Source: Chloroflexota bacterium
GTDB taxonomy: Bacteria; Chloroflexota; Anaerolineae; Anaerolineales; E44-bin32
DNA: 64,000 bases
Direction of reading: 5' to 3'
Assembly (NCBI GenBank): GCA_022561215.1
Contig: JADFRQ010000007.1
Span: 21,725-85,724, forward strand
This document shows positions 1 to 9,824 of this stretch, in pieces (the first letter of the stretch is position 1; each line of letters starts with the position of its first letter). The translations under genes and the position numbers were made by a program. The notes under the pieces are model-generated. The model worked only from the letters and a program-made list of their open reading frames with translations, had not been told where the DNA came from and did not search any database.

Positions 1-1
1 T

Positions 2-2461
2 ATTGGTCGCGAGTATGACTTGAGCAAGGGGAAACTTAAATCCAAACCCCATCTTGTATGATCCAGATGACCTGACCACCCACGGCGTCGTCGTGGGTAT
101 GACGGGTTCGGGAAAAACGGGATTATGTATTGACATTCTCGAAGAGGCAGCCCTCAACGGTATTCCCGCCATCGTGATTGATCCCAAGGGTGATATCGCC
201 AACTTGCTCCTGCATTTTCCGGATTTAAAGAGTGAGGATTTTGAACCCTGGGTAGATCCTGATATTGCCCGCCGCGATGGAAAATCGACCACGCAGGCTG
301 CGGCAGAAACTGCCAAGCTTTGGAAGGATGGCCTGGCACAATGGGGAATCGAATCCGAACGTATTACAAAAGTCCTCCAGGCAGTGGAGTACGCCAACTA
401 TACTCCTGGCTCGGATGCCGCCTTGCAAATCAGTATCCTTGCCTCCCTAAACGCCCCTCCAATTCCCTGGGATGAAAATCGCGAATTGATGCGCGAGAAA
501 ATTTCAAGCACGGCCACGGCATTGCTCGGTCTTGTGGGTGTGGAAGGGGACCCCATGCGCTCGAAGGAGCATATCCTACTGGCGAACATATTTGAAGCCG
601 CATGGAAAAAGGGCGATGATCTCGATCTGGCAGGGCTGATTCACCAGGTTCAAAACCCACCATTTGAAAAATTGGGCGCATTGCAGCTGGAGCAATTCAT
701 TCCCGAGGCAGATCGTTTTGAGCTGGCAACGGCGCTCAACAGCTTCCTGGCATCGCCTTCATTTCAAGCCTGGACGGAAGGTGAAGAACTTGATCCGCAG
801 CGCATGTTATGGACCGCGGAAGGAAAACCGCGCCACACCATCTTTTATCTTGCACATTTAAGTGAGTTGGAGCGCATGTTCTTCGTCACGCTGCTTTTAT
901 CATCTGTCGAAACATGGATGCGAACGCAGCCGGGTTCATCTTCCCTTAAAGCGTTGATCTATTTCGATGAGGTGCTTGGATTTTTACCGCCGGTAAAAGA
1001 ACCGCCCTCCAAGGCGCCACTTATTCGACTGCTCAAACAAGCGCGCGCTTTCGGGCTTGGAATTCTGCTCACGACTCAAAATCCGGTTGACCTCGATTAC
1101 AAAGCTCTCAGCAATGCCGGCACCTGGTTTATCGGGAGACTGCAAACGGCTCAGGATAAAGCCAGGCTGCTGGATGGGCTAGAATCTGCGACAGGCCAAA
1201 AGGGTGGTTTTAAACGAAAAGACGCGGACAAGGCCATTTCAAACCTTAAGAAAAGAGTATTTCTGCTGCACAATGTGCATACCAGCAATCCCCAGATCTT
1301 CCACACGCGTTGGGCAATGGCCTATCTCAGGGGCCCGATCACGCGCATTCATCTTAAGATGCTCAACCTCTTGGCCGGAGTCAGACCTCGCAAGCAAAGC
1401 GAAATTCCTCCCACGGCACAGACGCCTTCTGCAGGGCTCGATGACGCGGGTACAACACTTACTCGTCAGGCAGTTTCGCCGGGGATTGGAGAATATTTCG
1501 TTCCCAATAACCTCACTGTGGCAGAATCCTTGAAGCGCATGCAGCGTGAAACTTCCGCAGTGCAGACGCTGGGGTTGGTCTATCAGCCGGTCCTCATTGC
1601 ACAAGCCACGGCGAGGATATTGGATCGCAAAGCTGAGATCGACTTTGATCAGCAAATCAGTGCCCTTATATTGAACCCCGATCGCCGAGGTGTCGTGCGC
1701 TGGAAAAACCATCGTCATGCACCATTCTAATGAAGACTTGATGGATAAAACACCCGTGGCAGACGCACGCTTCGCGGATCTTCAGGCGCCGCTGACGGGA
1801 GCCAAGATCTTGCGAGCTCTTGAAAAAGATTTTCTGGACTATGTCTACCGCGAGGTCGAACTCGTGGTGCAGGTAAATAAGGCTTTGGGTCTTATCGCGC
1901 AGCCGGAGACTACAAAAGCCGAATTCCGAGCTCAGGTTGCGGAAGCCTCCCGTGAGGCGCGCGAGGATGAGGTCGATGAAGCAAAAGAAAAATATCTGAA
2001 GAAAATATAGGCAATTCAAAAAAAACTTACCCGGGAGCACAGGGAATTGGGAGAAGATGAAGCCGAACATTCGGCGCGTAAAATGGAAGAAATGGCCACA
2101 CATTTTGAAAATATACTCGGCATATTTGGAGGATCGCGAAGCAGGAGGCGTATTTCGAGTTCGATGACCAAACGCAGATTAACCGCTAAGGCAAAAGCAG
2201 ATATCGAGGAATCGCGTGATGCGATCGAAGAGTTTGAACGTGATCTCGTGGAATTAGAGATTGAAATGCAAGAAAAAATTAACGATATCGAAACGCGCTG
2301 GGATGATGCAGCGGGCGAGGTGGAGGAGAAGACTTTTAGACCACTCAAGAAAAATATCCTCCTCGATCTATTCGGTGTAGCCTGGCTCCCAAATTGGCGT
2401 TTAAAAAGATGGGGATGATGTTTTCGACGTGCCGGGTTTTGACATGAATGAGAGTAGCTAA
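2..2461 (+). pseudogene. HerA/DUF87-like ATP-binding protein, disrupted (5' end outside window)
   Basis: Walker A GMTGSGKTGL; coding continues across several frames: frame 2 (IGREYDLSKGKLKSKPHL) to the 54..1730 ORF, to the 1690..2010 ORF, an in-frame TAG at 2008-2010, the 2047..2418 ORF, then KDGDDVFDVPGFDMNESS* after an A-run shift at 2403-2407. Confidence 0.8.
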
Positions 2462-2601
2462 CGAGGCAAGAAGCCACTCGCTTGGCTGGATGCCGTCGCC
2501 GACAACAAAAATGTCCAAGCTACTTGATCAACACCCACTATCTTGGATGATCCGAGCTACGCAGGAGCTATTGAGCGATGAATGGCGGATAACGGGAGAT
2601 T

Positions 2602-2966
2602 ATGGAACAACTCAACTACGATCCTAGACGCGCCCTGCGAAGGATTCTGGGGACTTTGTTCATTGCGCAGAGTCTCTACCGCGCGGTCATCATCATAACC
2701 TTCACCGTAGGATCCATATTGGTTGTTCAAATGGGTGATGGGAATAGCCGCTGGACGGGAGTTCCCAGCAACTTGCAGTTATTCGGTGCGGCATTGATTG
2801 CTTATCCCATGCGCCGTCTGATGGATCGCATCGGGCGACGAAATGGGCTTTCTTTGGGTTTTTAGCGATGAGTTGGGGAACTATCCTTATTGCCTCGATC
2901 CCCTTCTTTCTGGCCGTCCGGTGGGGAATAAGGCGTCAAAATTATCCGCTTGGGAAAGCGGTGTAG
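2602..2966 (+). pseudogene. MFS transporter remnant (N-terminal part joined to a short hydrophobic tail)
   Basis: YPMRRLMDRIGRRNGLSLGF resembles the MFS loop 2-3 motif; frame continues after a T-run shift at about 2859-2863 as LAMSWGTILIASIPFFLAVRWGIRRQNYPLGKAV*; far too short for an MFS protein. Confidence 0.55.
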
Positions 2967-3124
2967 TTTTAATAGAATGCACAACGCAAATCCAGAGCAT
3001 AAGGAAGCGGCTCAAACCCTAGTGACTAGCGAAAACAGCAAGCGCAAATAAGATTGAGGCCACACATCCACCTACAATCAGAAAAATTACATCCAAGAGG
3101 GTTTGTCATTCATTGGGAGAACAA

Positions 3125-3565
3125 ATGATTATCACGCGGAAACGTAATCTGCTCAGCCTTTTAATACCCCTGGTAGCCTTCACGATGTTTATAACCGCCT
3201 GTGCAACGAACGAGAACGTTGAGGAGCTTGGGCCCGATGTGCTCGTGGCCGAAGCACAGATCGAAAGTTTGGATATCTTGCTATTGGAAAGCTTTCCGGT
3301 CCAGGTTAAAGCGCTTGTTCGTTGGAGACTGCCGGATGATTGCACCGTGATCTTCAAGATAACGAATGAAAAGATTGAGGATATTTTTCAGATGAGGATT
3401 CTCACGAAACGTCCCGCGGATAAAGATTGCGCCCAGGAGATCTCAATTGTTGAAGAGACGTTCACGCTTGATGTTTATGGGTTGGATCGAGGAACCTACA
3501 CCGTTGACGTCAATGGCATGTTTGGGGAATTTACGTTGGATATCAAAAATGAGCTGCCGGAATAG
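3125..3565 (+). CDS. putative lipoprotein of unknown function
   Basis: Signal peptide with lipobox-like FITAC; 147 aa ORF. Confidence 0.65.
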   Translation: MIITRKRNLLSLLIPLVAFTMFITACATNENVEELGPDVLVAEAQIESLDILLLESFPVQVKALVRWRLPDDCTVIFKITNEKIEDIFQMRILTKRPADKDCAQEISIVEETFTLDVYGLDRGTYTVDVNGMFGEFTLDIKNELPE

Positions 3566-3636
3566 GGGAATAAGCCAAATCCCCGTAAGCTCTCTGTGGG
3601 GATGCATAGAAGATAGGGGTTTTGGTGTTGAAGCTG

Positions 3637-3702
3637 CTCTATTGGCTATTCCGCGGATGGTACCCATCCGATGAGGAACCTCGCTGCAAACTGCGAGGTT
3701 CT
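3637..3702 (+). repeat. Intergenic structured element, copy 1 (conserved block plus hairpin)
   Basis: CTCTATTGGCTATTCCGCGGATGGTACCCATCCGATGA followed by perfect stem GAACCTCGC/GCGAGGTTC; similar block at 13282. Confidence 0.7.
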
Positions 3703-4032
3703 TTACATAAACTCGCTTTTCGTACGTGTTGATGGGGCTGTAATGCGTAGAAAATTACGTCCTCCCGCAATGTTGGGTACGATCCAGACCTCCGCATCTT
3801 TTTCCAATTGAGTACCTGCATTTCCCTGCACGCGTTCCTTTTTGTGGCTGACAAAGATATTGACATAACGGCGTATGCTACCGTCCGGTTCGATTAAGCG
3901 TTCGGCCATCCCCGGGAAGTTTTTATCCAATTCGCGAACCAATTCAGCGATGCTCGCGGCGTTTACTTGCACAACCGAGTCGCTATGAAATAGCCGGCGC
4001 AATAGGGAGGGGATATGGACTTTCGTTGCCAT
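3703..4032 (-). CDS. MoaD/ThiS-family small ubiquitin-like protein with a C-terminal tail after GG
   Basis: Beta-grasp-like sequence ending VWIVPNIAGG followed by RNFLRITAPSTRTKSEFM. Confidence 0.75.
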   Translation of the reverse strand: MATKVHIPSLLRRLFHSDSVVQVNAASIAELVRELDKNFPGMAERLIEPDGSIRRYVNIFVSHKKERVQGNAGTQLEKDAEVWIVPNIAGGRNFLRITAPSTRTKSEFM

Positions 4033-4036
4033 CACG

Positions 4037-5134
4037 CTACGCAATGATTGCGGTTGATACGGAATAAACAGGTGGAAGAAAATCGGCCATTAGTTCCCAA
4101 TTATCTCCTTCATCGGCACTGAAGAATAGCTGCCCGGTTTGTGTGCCCACATAAACCCCACAGGGATGCGCTTCATCGACCGCCAAATTTTCCCTCAGTA
4201 TCGTGAGATAGGCTCCCTTCGGCAGACCACGAGTAAGATGTTCCCATGACTCACCTCGATCTCGGCTGCGCCAAACAGACATATCTCCATCAGCAACATA
4301 ACGCCGATCATCACCAACAAGTGGCACGATATAAACGGTATCTGGATCATGGGCATGAATACTGAGCGGAAAACCAAAGCGCGAGGGAAGTTCGTCTCCG
4401 ATGTCGATCCAATGATCGCCTCGATCGTCGCTACGATACATCCCGCAGTGATTTTGCTGGTAGAGAATATCTGGTTTCGTAGGATGCAGGGTGAATTTAT
4501 GCACGCATTGTCCTACCTCCGGATAAGGATCAGATAAAAAATCAGCACGTACATTCTTGTTCTTCGGCGCCCATGTTTTGCCACCGTCATCCGTCCGAAA
4601 GACTCCCGCCGCCGATATTCCCACATACATGCGCTGGTCATCCCGGGGATCGAGCACGATGGAGTGCAATATCAGGCCGCCACCGCCCGGTTTCCACAGC
4701 TCACTGGTCGCATGGTTATTGAGTGAATCGACACTCTCCCAATGGGTTCCTTTATCATCGCTGACAAAAAGTCCTGCACGTTCGACACCAGCATATATTC
4801 GATTGGGGGCTGATTGTGGGCCTGGTTCAATATGCCATATTTTTCGAACGCGATGTTCGGAATCTGATGAATAATCCAATTTTTCGTTGTGATGCTCCCA
4901 GGTCCCGCCAAAATCGGGAGATCTTTGTACCAAACCCCCGAACACCTCGCCATTCGTCGCGCTATAGATTTCATTATTGCGCCTATCGTAAATCATATGA
5001 TGAACCATCCAGCCCTCATGATGAAAGCTGCGCTTCCACTGCTTCCTCTTTTGATCGCTCCAGAATAAGAACGATCCCTTGCGCGTGCCAACCATTACAA
5101 GCACATCGCCTGATTGTGGATTTGAGTCAGTCAC
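4037..5134 (-). CDS. BNR/sialidase-like beta-propeller protein
   Basis: Repeated SDDKGTHWES, TDDGGKTWAP, SDDRGDHWID, SRDRGESWEH, SADEGDNWEL motifs; GTG start inferred. Confidence 0.85.
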   Translation of the reverse strand: MTDSNPQSGDVLVMVGTRKGSFLFWSDQKRKQWKRSFHHEGWMVHHMIYDRRNNEIYSATNGEVFGGLVQRSPDFGGTWEHHNEKLDYSSDSEHRVRKIWHIEPGPQSAPNRIYAGVERAGLFVSDDKGTHWESVDSLNNHATSELWKPGGGGLILHSIVLDPRDDQRMYVGISAAGVFRTDDGGKTWAPKNKNVRADFLSDPYPEVGQCVHKFTLHPTKPDILYQQNHCGMYRSDDRGDHWIDIGDELPSRFGFPLSIHAHDPDTVYIVPLVGDDRRYVADGDMSVWRSRDRGESWEHLTRGLPKGAYLTILRENLAVDEAHPCGVYVGTQTGQLFFSADEGDNWELMADFLPPVYSVSTAIIA

Positions 5135-5186
5135 TTGGCTACCCTCCAGAACATGCAACGCCTTGCAATATATTAACTGGCGATGA

Positions 5187-6233
5187 CTAGGACAGTGTGC
5201 TGTTGATCGGCCATGTCGGCAGCACGTCGATGTCGAGTGCATCGCGCTGTCCGGAAAGAAAGCGCTGATGGCCGACCGAAGCAATCATTGCAGCATTATC
5301 GGTACAGAGTTCGATTGGTGGAGTATGAACGGGAATTTTTGATTGAGCCAGAAAAGCCTTTCGCAGGTTTCGATTTGCGGAAACACCACCAGCAACCACG
5401 ATATCTTTCGCAGAAAAGTGCTCCGCTGCTGATAATGTTTTTCCAACCAGAACATCATTCACGGCAGCTTGAAATGAAGCTGCTAAATCCGCAATAGGAA
5501 GCCCCGGCCGAGGAGCTTCCACGGCTGCCTTTAAATCCGGCTGATGCTTGCGTACTTCGCGCAGCACGGCCGTCTTAAGGCCGCTGAATGAAAAGTCCCA
5601 GGTGCCCGGCAGCCAGGCGCGCGGGAATTTATAAGCCTGAGGATCACCGCCCTCGGCAGTCTCTTGAATGGCCGGTCCTCCAGGATAAGCAAGCCCAAGC
5701 AAACGCGCGATTTTATCGAAGGCCTCACCGGCGGCGTCATCGAGCGATCCACCCAGTCTTTCATAGGAAAGATGATCTTTCATCAGGATTAATTCCGTAT
5801 GCCCACCTGATACTACCAGGCTGAGGAGGGGAAATTCAGGCTCATCTTGATCTTCAACGAGCCAGATTGAATAAAGATGCGCCTCGATATGGTTGATGCC
5901 TAACAGGGGTAGGCCAGAGGCGATGGCCAATCCCTTGGCCATATTCATACCCACAACCAGGGATCCGCTCAGTCCCGGCCCCCTCGTGACGGCAATGGCA
6001 TCTAAAGAATTCAAACCAACATGCGCAGCGGAAAGGGCTGTTGACACAATAGGATAGATGGTCTCAATGTGAAGTCGAGAAGCCACCTCCGGGAAGACTC
6101 CGCCAAATTTTGCGTGGGTCTTAGCCTGGGATGCGACTTCACTGGAGAGGATGTGATGGCCGTTCTCTACCACCGCGGCGGCGGTTTCATCACAAGATGT
6201 TTCGATGCCCAATATGCGAGTTTCATTCATCAT
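5187..6233 (-). CDS. tsaD: tRNA N6-adenosine threonylcarbamoyltransferase
   Basis: LGIETSCDETAAAVV, HIEAHLYS, VVSGGHTEL, AGGVSANRNLR motifs. Confidence 0.97.
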   Translation of the reverse strand: MMNETRILGIETSCDETAAAVVENGHHILSSEVASQAKTHAKFGGVFPEVASRLHIETIYPIVSTALSAAHVGLNSLDAIAVTRGPGLSGSLVVGMNMAKGLAIASGLPLLGINHIEAHLYSIWLVEDQDEPEFPLLSLVVSGGHTELILMKDHLSYERLGGSLDDAAGEAFDKIARLLGLAYPGGPAIQETAEGGDPQAYKFPRAWLPGTWDFSFSGLKTAVLREVRKHQPDLKAAVEAPRPGLPIADLAASFQAAVNDVLVGKTLSAAEHFSAKDIVVAGGVSANRNLRKAFLAQSKIPVHTPPIELCTDNAAMIASVGHQRFLSGQRDALDIDVLPTWPINSTLS

Positions 6234-6389
6234 TCGTAATGTGTCAATTGGAAAATATGGACACACGTAAAAGTGTGAAAGCGTAAAAACGTTTATGGGC
6301 AATACGAAAATTATTTGTCATGGTTATTGCTTGACAACATAATTGGCGTTTATCACATTAACCCTTTCACTCCTATACACATTTACTTC

Positions 6390-7625
6390 TCAACTTTTTA
6401 TCGGCAGTATGAGATCCATAGCATAATTCGCAAGTGTCTCAAGTTTACCATCCGGCCGAACCCAAACTGTATTTTCAATCCGTACGCCCAATCCTTGCTC
6501 TGGGTAGTAAAGGCCCGGCTCCACAGTGATCACGGAACCCGGCTGCAGAATATCCTCGTTCCCTTCTTCCTGACGAAAGCGGGGAGCCTCATGAATATCC
6601 AATCCCAGACCATGGGCGATGCTGTGAACATACCCTATTTCAGTGCCAGGAGTATTGAGCACTGTAGGATGGTTGCGTGCCTCAAAAAGCTCGCAGGTAA
6701 GTTTTTGAAAGTCCGTACACAGTTTCCCGGGTTCAAGCGCGGCATACACTTTCTGGTATACGTCAAAAACATCCTGATAGATTTGCGAGACATGATCCGG
6801 CGCATAGGCGAGACACCAGGTACGTGTAAGATCGAAAAAGTAACCACCGCCATCTTCACTGGGGAAAATGTCGAAAACAATCGGCTTTCCTATTTCAACA
6901 GGCTGATCGTCGACCCCCGTGCTGTGCGGGACTCCGGCATCGGCCCCAATCGCAAAAATGGTTCCCTCGGTATTTTCTGCGCCCCGCTGAGCAAGCCAAT
7001 AATTAATCTGGCGCTTTACCTCGCCAATAGTGAGCACATCGCCATCGCCATTGACCAGGTGCCCGTGCTTGGCTTTGTGGGAGCTAAGAAATTGGGCTGT
7101 TTCGGCGACAACTTCCGTGGTCACTTCTCCCATCTTTCGAATGCGCGCCACTTCTTCTTCATCCTTGGTAATTCGCGCTCGTGAAAGCACAGATGACGTG
7201 CGTGGCTCAACAACAAGTTCAACCTCTGCGATCAGGTCTTTGGTCGTTTGGAACAAACCATAAAAGGCGCCCACATCACCAATCCCATAGATGGATACGC
7301 GCCCTTTAACCGCAAACTCATCGAATATTTGTTTGAGGCGCATTGCCCGCGCAAGCACTCTGTTGCCTTCAGCTTTCTTCAGGAGCTTCGCAGAATCATA
7401 ATCTTCCAGATTTTTGATCTGCATGTCCGTTCGAGCGGCTTCATCGCGTTCCATGGGAAAATGAAAAAGTATAGGTTCGTGGTTTCTTTTTTTCAAGACA
7501 TAACCATCGGAAACGTGCACAATGCCGGTGAAGTATGTCATCGCTGCGTTATGGCGTGCGGAGCCGACGATTAAGAGAGCATCAATATCGGATTCCTGCA
7601 TAAAACGGTCGATATCTGATTTCAT
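6390..7625 (-). CDS. M24 family Xaa-Pro aminopeptidase-like protein
   Basis: HSTGVDDQPVEIGKPIVFDIFP, HSIAHGLGLDIHEAP, VITVEPGLYYP. Confidence 0.9.
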   Translation of the reverse strand: MKSDIDRFMQESDIDALLIVGSARHNAAMTYFTGIVHVSDGYVLKKRNHEPILFHFPMERDEAARTDMQIKNLEDYDSAKLLKKAEGNRVLARAMRLKQIFDEFAVKGRVSIYGIGDVGAFYGLFQTTKDLIAEVELVVEPRTSSVLSRARITKDEEEVARIRKMGEVTTEVVAETAQFLSSHKAKHGHLVNGDGDVLTIGEVKRQINYWLAQRGAENTEGTIFAIGADAGVPHSTGVDDQPVEIGKPIVFDIFPSEDGGGYFFDLTRTWCLAYAPDHVSQIYQDVFDVYQKVYAALEPGKLCTDFQKLTCELFEARNHPTVLNTPGTEIGYVHSIAHGLGLDIHEAPRFRQEEGNEDILQPGSVITVEPGLYYPEQGLGVRIENTVWVRPDGKLETLANYAMDLILPIKS

Positions 7626-7796
7626 AACGAACCCCTGGTTAATACCTTGCACCCACTGCTATGCGTGATCCGGTTGGACCTTGGTGGAACCCATTCACCA
7701 CGTGCTTCCAAACGCTAAGATGGCGGAAACTGCCGAGATTCTCTTGTGATGCATTCCTAACCCTCGCTAGTGGCTTGTCACGATGAATACGATGGG

Positions 7797-7944
7797 CTGT
7801 CATTCTGAGCCGAAGCGTAGCGGATGCAAAGGCCTTTCAAAGAACGAAAGGATCTCGTTGCTCACGGGCGAGGGACTTTCTCATCGGAAAACGAGATTCT
7901 TCGTCGCTTCGGATTATGAAGCGCCTTCGCTCCTCAGAATCACA
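7797..7944. repeat. Palindromic intergenic repeat (CTGTCATTCTGAG family), full-length copy
   Basis: Ends are imperfect inverted repeats: CTGTCATTCTGAGCCGAAGCG and GCCTTCGCTCCTCAGAATCACA; non-coding; second copy at 32086. Confidence 0.75.
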
Positions 7945-7974
7945 TTAATTTATCAGGATCATCTTGACTGAGTA

Positions 7975-9318
7975 CTAGTCGCTTAATAAGGTAGCGAGCG
8001 CTCGCAGGAGCTCTTCTTCTTGAGACGGAAGGACGGTTCTTGGGTCTAGGAGCACGTGATTATCTTCAATTCTGGCGATGATTGGCACATGCCATTGGCG
8101 CAAACGTTTGGTGAAATGGTCGGGTTTGGGAATCACAATTTTCAGGTGCCATGTCTTTTGAGTCTCTTCCGGCAGGCTCCCTCCGCCAACGGTCGATGCC
8201 CCAGCGGCAACTTCTCCAGCACCAATTGTCTCCACCCAATGTTCGGCGCGCTGTTTGAGCACTTGTTCATCCGCAGCAATCATTTGCCAGATTGGAATTT
8301 CCTGTAGTGCTTCATTTTTCAAATAATGCTGCAAGGTTGCTACGAGTGCGGCGAGTGCGATTTTGTCGGGCCGCACGGCGCGGGCGAGGGGATGTACCCG
8401 CAGTTTATCGATCAGTGATTTTTTCCCAACCAATATTCCCGCTTGTGGTCCGCCCAGCAGTTTATCCCCCGAGAAGGCCACCAATTGGGCGCCGGCAGCA
8501 ATCGATTCCTGAACCGTCGGCTCATGGGCCATTCCGAATTGTGCTGTGTCGAGAAGGGCTCCTGATCCGAGATCGTGCAAGACGGGAATATCAAACCGTT
8601 TCCCTAGGGATACAAGCTCGTCCAGCGAAGGTTCGGTTGTAAAACCAACGATCTTAAAATTGGAGTGGTGGGCGAGCAGGATTAAGGCCGTGCGCGTTTC
8701 AATCGCAGATTCAAAATCATGCAAGTGTGTGCGGTTGGTTGTTCCCACCTCAATTAATTTTGCCCCCGACTGTTTCAATACGTCCGGGATGCGGAAGCCG
8801 CCTCCAATTTCAATCAATTGTGAACGTGAAATCAAGACTGTTTTTCGCTTGGCCAGCGCCGTAAGCGAGAGCAGGATCGCGGCTGCATTGTTGTTCACGA
8901 CAATCCCTGCTTCGGCGTGCGTAATCTGGCGAAGCAATATTTCGCAATGTTGTTCGCGTTTGCCACGTTTGCCGCGATCGAGGTCATATTCAATTGTGCT
9001 GTAGCCCTGGGCGATCTTTCTAATCGCTTCGATGGCTGCTTGGCTGAGCGGGGATCTGCCCAAATTCGTGTGGATCACGACTCCAGTTGCATTAATCACG
9101 GGTTGCAGGGTCGAAGATAGCCAGGATTCGAGCAGCTCTTCGCTCGCGGCAATCAGGCCCTCGTTGGAGATGATCTCGCCTCCATTCTGCAGGGATGCTC
9201 TTGCGGAATCAATACTCTCTCGAACAGCTTCCACAAGAAGCGGCCGGCCATAACGAACAATGAGATCAGCGGCGCTATCGATCTGTAACAATCGATCGAC
9301 CGAGGGAAGAGAACGCAT
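7975..9318 (-). CDS. selA: L-seryl-tRNA(Sec) selenium transferase
   Basis: SLPSVDRLL N-terminus, VINATGVVIHTNLGRSPLS, FSGDKLLGGPQAGILVG PLP-lysine motif. Confidence 0.95.
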   Translation of the reverse strand: MRSLPSVDRLLQIDSAADLIVRYGRPLLVEAVRESIDSARASLQNGGEIISNEGLIAASEELLESWLSSTLQPVINATGVVIHTNLGRSPLSQAAIEAIRKIAQGYSTIEYDLDRGKRGKREQHCEILLRQITHAEAGIVVNNNAAAILLSLTALAKRKTVLISRSQLIEIGGGFRIPDVLKQSGAKLIEVGTTNRTHLHDFESAIETRTALILLAHHSNFKIVGFTTEPSLDELVSLGKRFDIPVLHDLGSGALLDTAQFGMAHEPTVQESIAAGAQLVAFSGDKLLGGPQAGILVGKKSLIDKLRVHPLARAVRPDKIALAALVATLQHYLKNEALQEIPIWQMIAADEQVLKQRAEHWVETIGAGEVAAGASTVGGGSLPEETQKTWHLKIVIPKPDHFTKRLRQWHVPIIARIEDNHVLLDPRTVLPSQEEELLRALATLLSD

Positions 9319-9323
9319 GTTCA

Positions 9324-9716
9324 TCAACCCGTTTTCCATACGTTGCGCTCAAGAAGACGCAAAAGCCATTCAATAACAAAAAGGCCCGCGGCAAGGAGTA
9401 GTGCCAGCGTCAAACTGAGCATGCGGTTCAACTGAAGCCAGAGAGAGGTAGAAGCAAATAATCCGACGAGTAAACTTTCTCGAAGAAGGACGTTGGGAGG
9501 CGCATACGATTCTGACCGAAAGCGACGATTAAGCATCCAGAGGAACGGGATGGAACTTCCAGTAGTTGCCGCGCTCCACAAAAAAAAGAATAACCAGCGT
9601 GGACCAAGGGTTGGAAGCGTGTTGCCTGTCACGAGGAACAGGCCAAACCATCCCCCAAACGCTAGAATAATCGCGGCAAGAATAAGTCCTTTGTAATCAT
9701 GCGGATTCTGCGCCAT
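9324..9716 (-). CDS. small multi-pass membrane protein of unknown function
   Basis: About four hydrophobic segments; directly upstream of selA on the same strand. Confidence 0.6.
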   Translation of the reverse strand: MAQNPHDYKGLILAAIILAFGGWFGLFLVTGNTLPTLGPRWLFFFLWSAATTGSSIPFLWMLNRRFRSESYAPPNVLLRESLLVGLFASTSLWLQLNRMLSLTLALLLAAGLFVIEWLLRLLERNVWKTG

Positions 9717-9824
9717 TCGCTTTGTCCTTGTTGATCGTCTGCCATTATAGCCCAGCGCGTATGCCGCTGAAAATCGTATTAGAATTGATTCACCAGCCTT
9801 GGGGTATAATCCTTCGCTGATTGA

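Noticed and set aside
2008-2010. Genome-wide TAG recoding
   Set aside because: moaA (stop 27024-27026) and the SDR (stop 14360-14362) end at TAG at natural C-termini, so TAG works as a stop.
6329-6357. TTGACA-like promoter in the tsaD/M24 gap
   Set aside because: Plus strand, but both flanking genes are on the minus strand and the -10 (CACATT) is poor.
6315-7184. 289-aa plus-strand ORF
   Set aside because: Antisense to the M24 peptidase, which has clear motifs.
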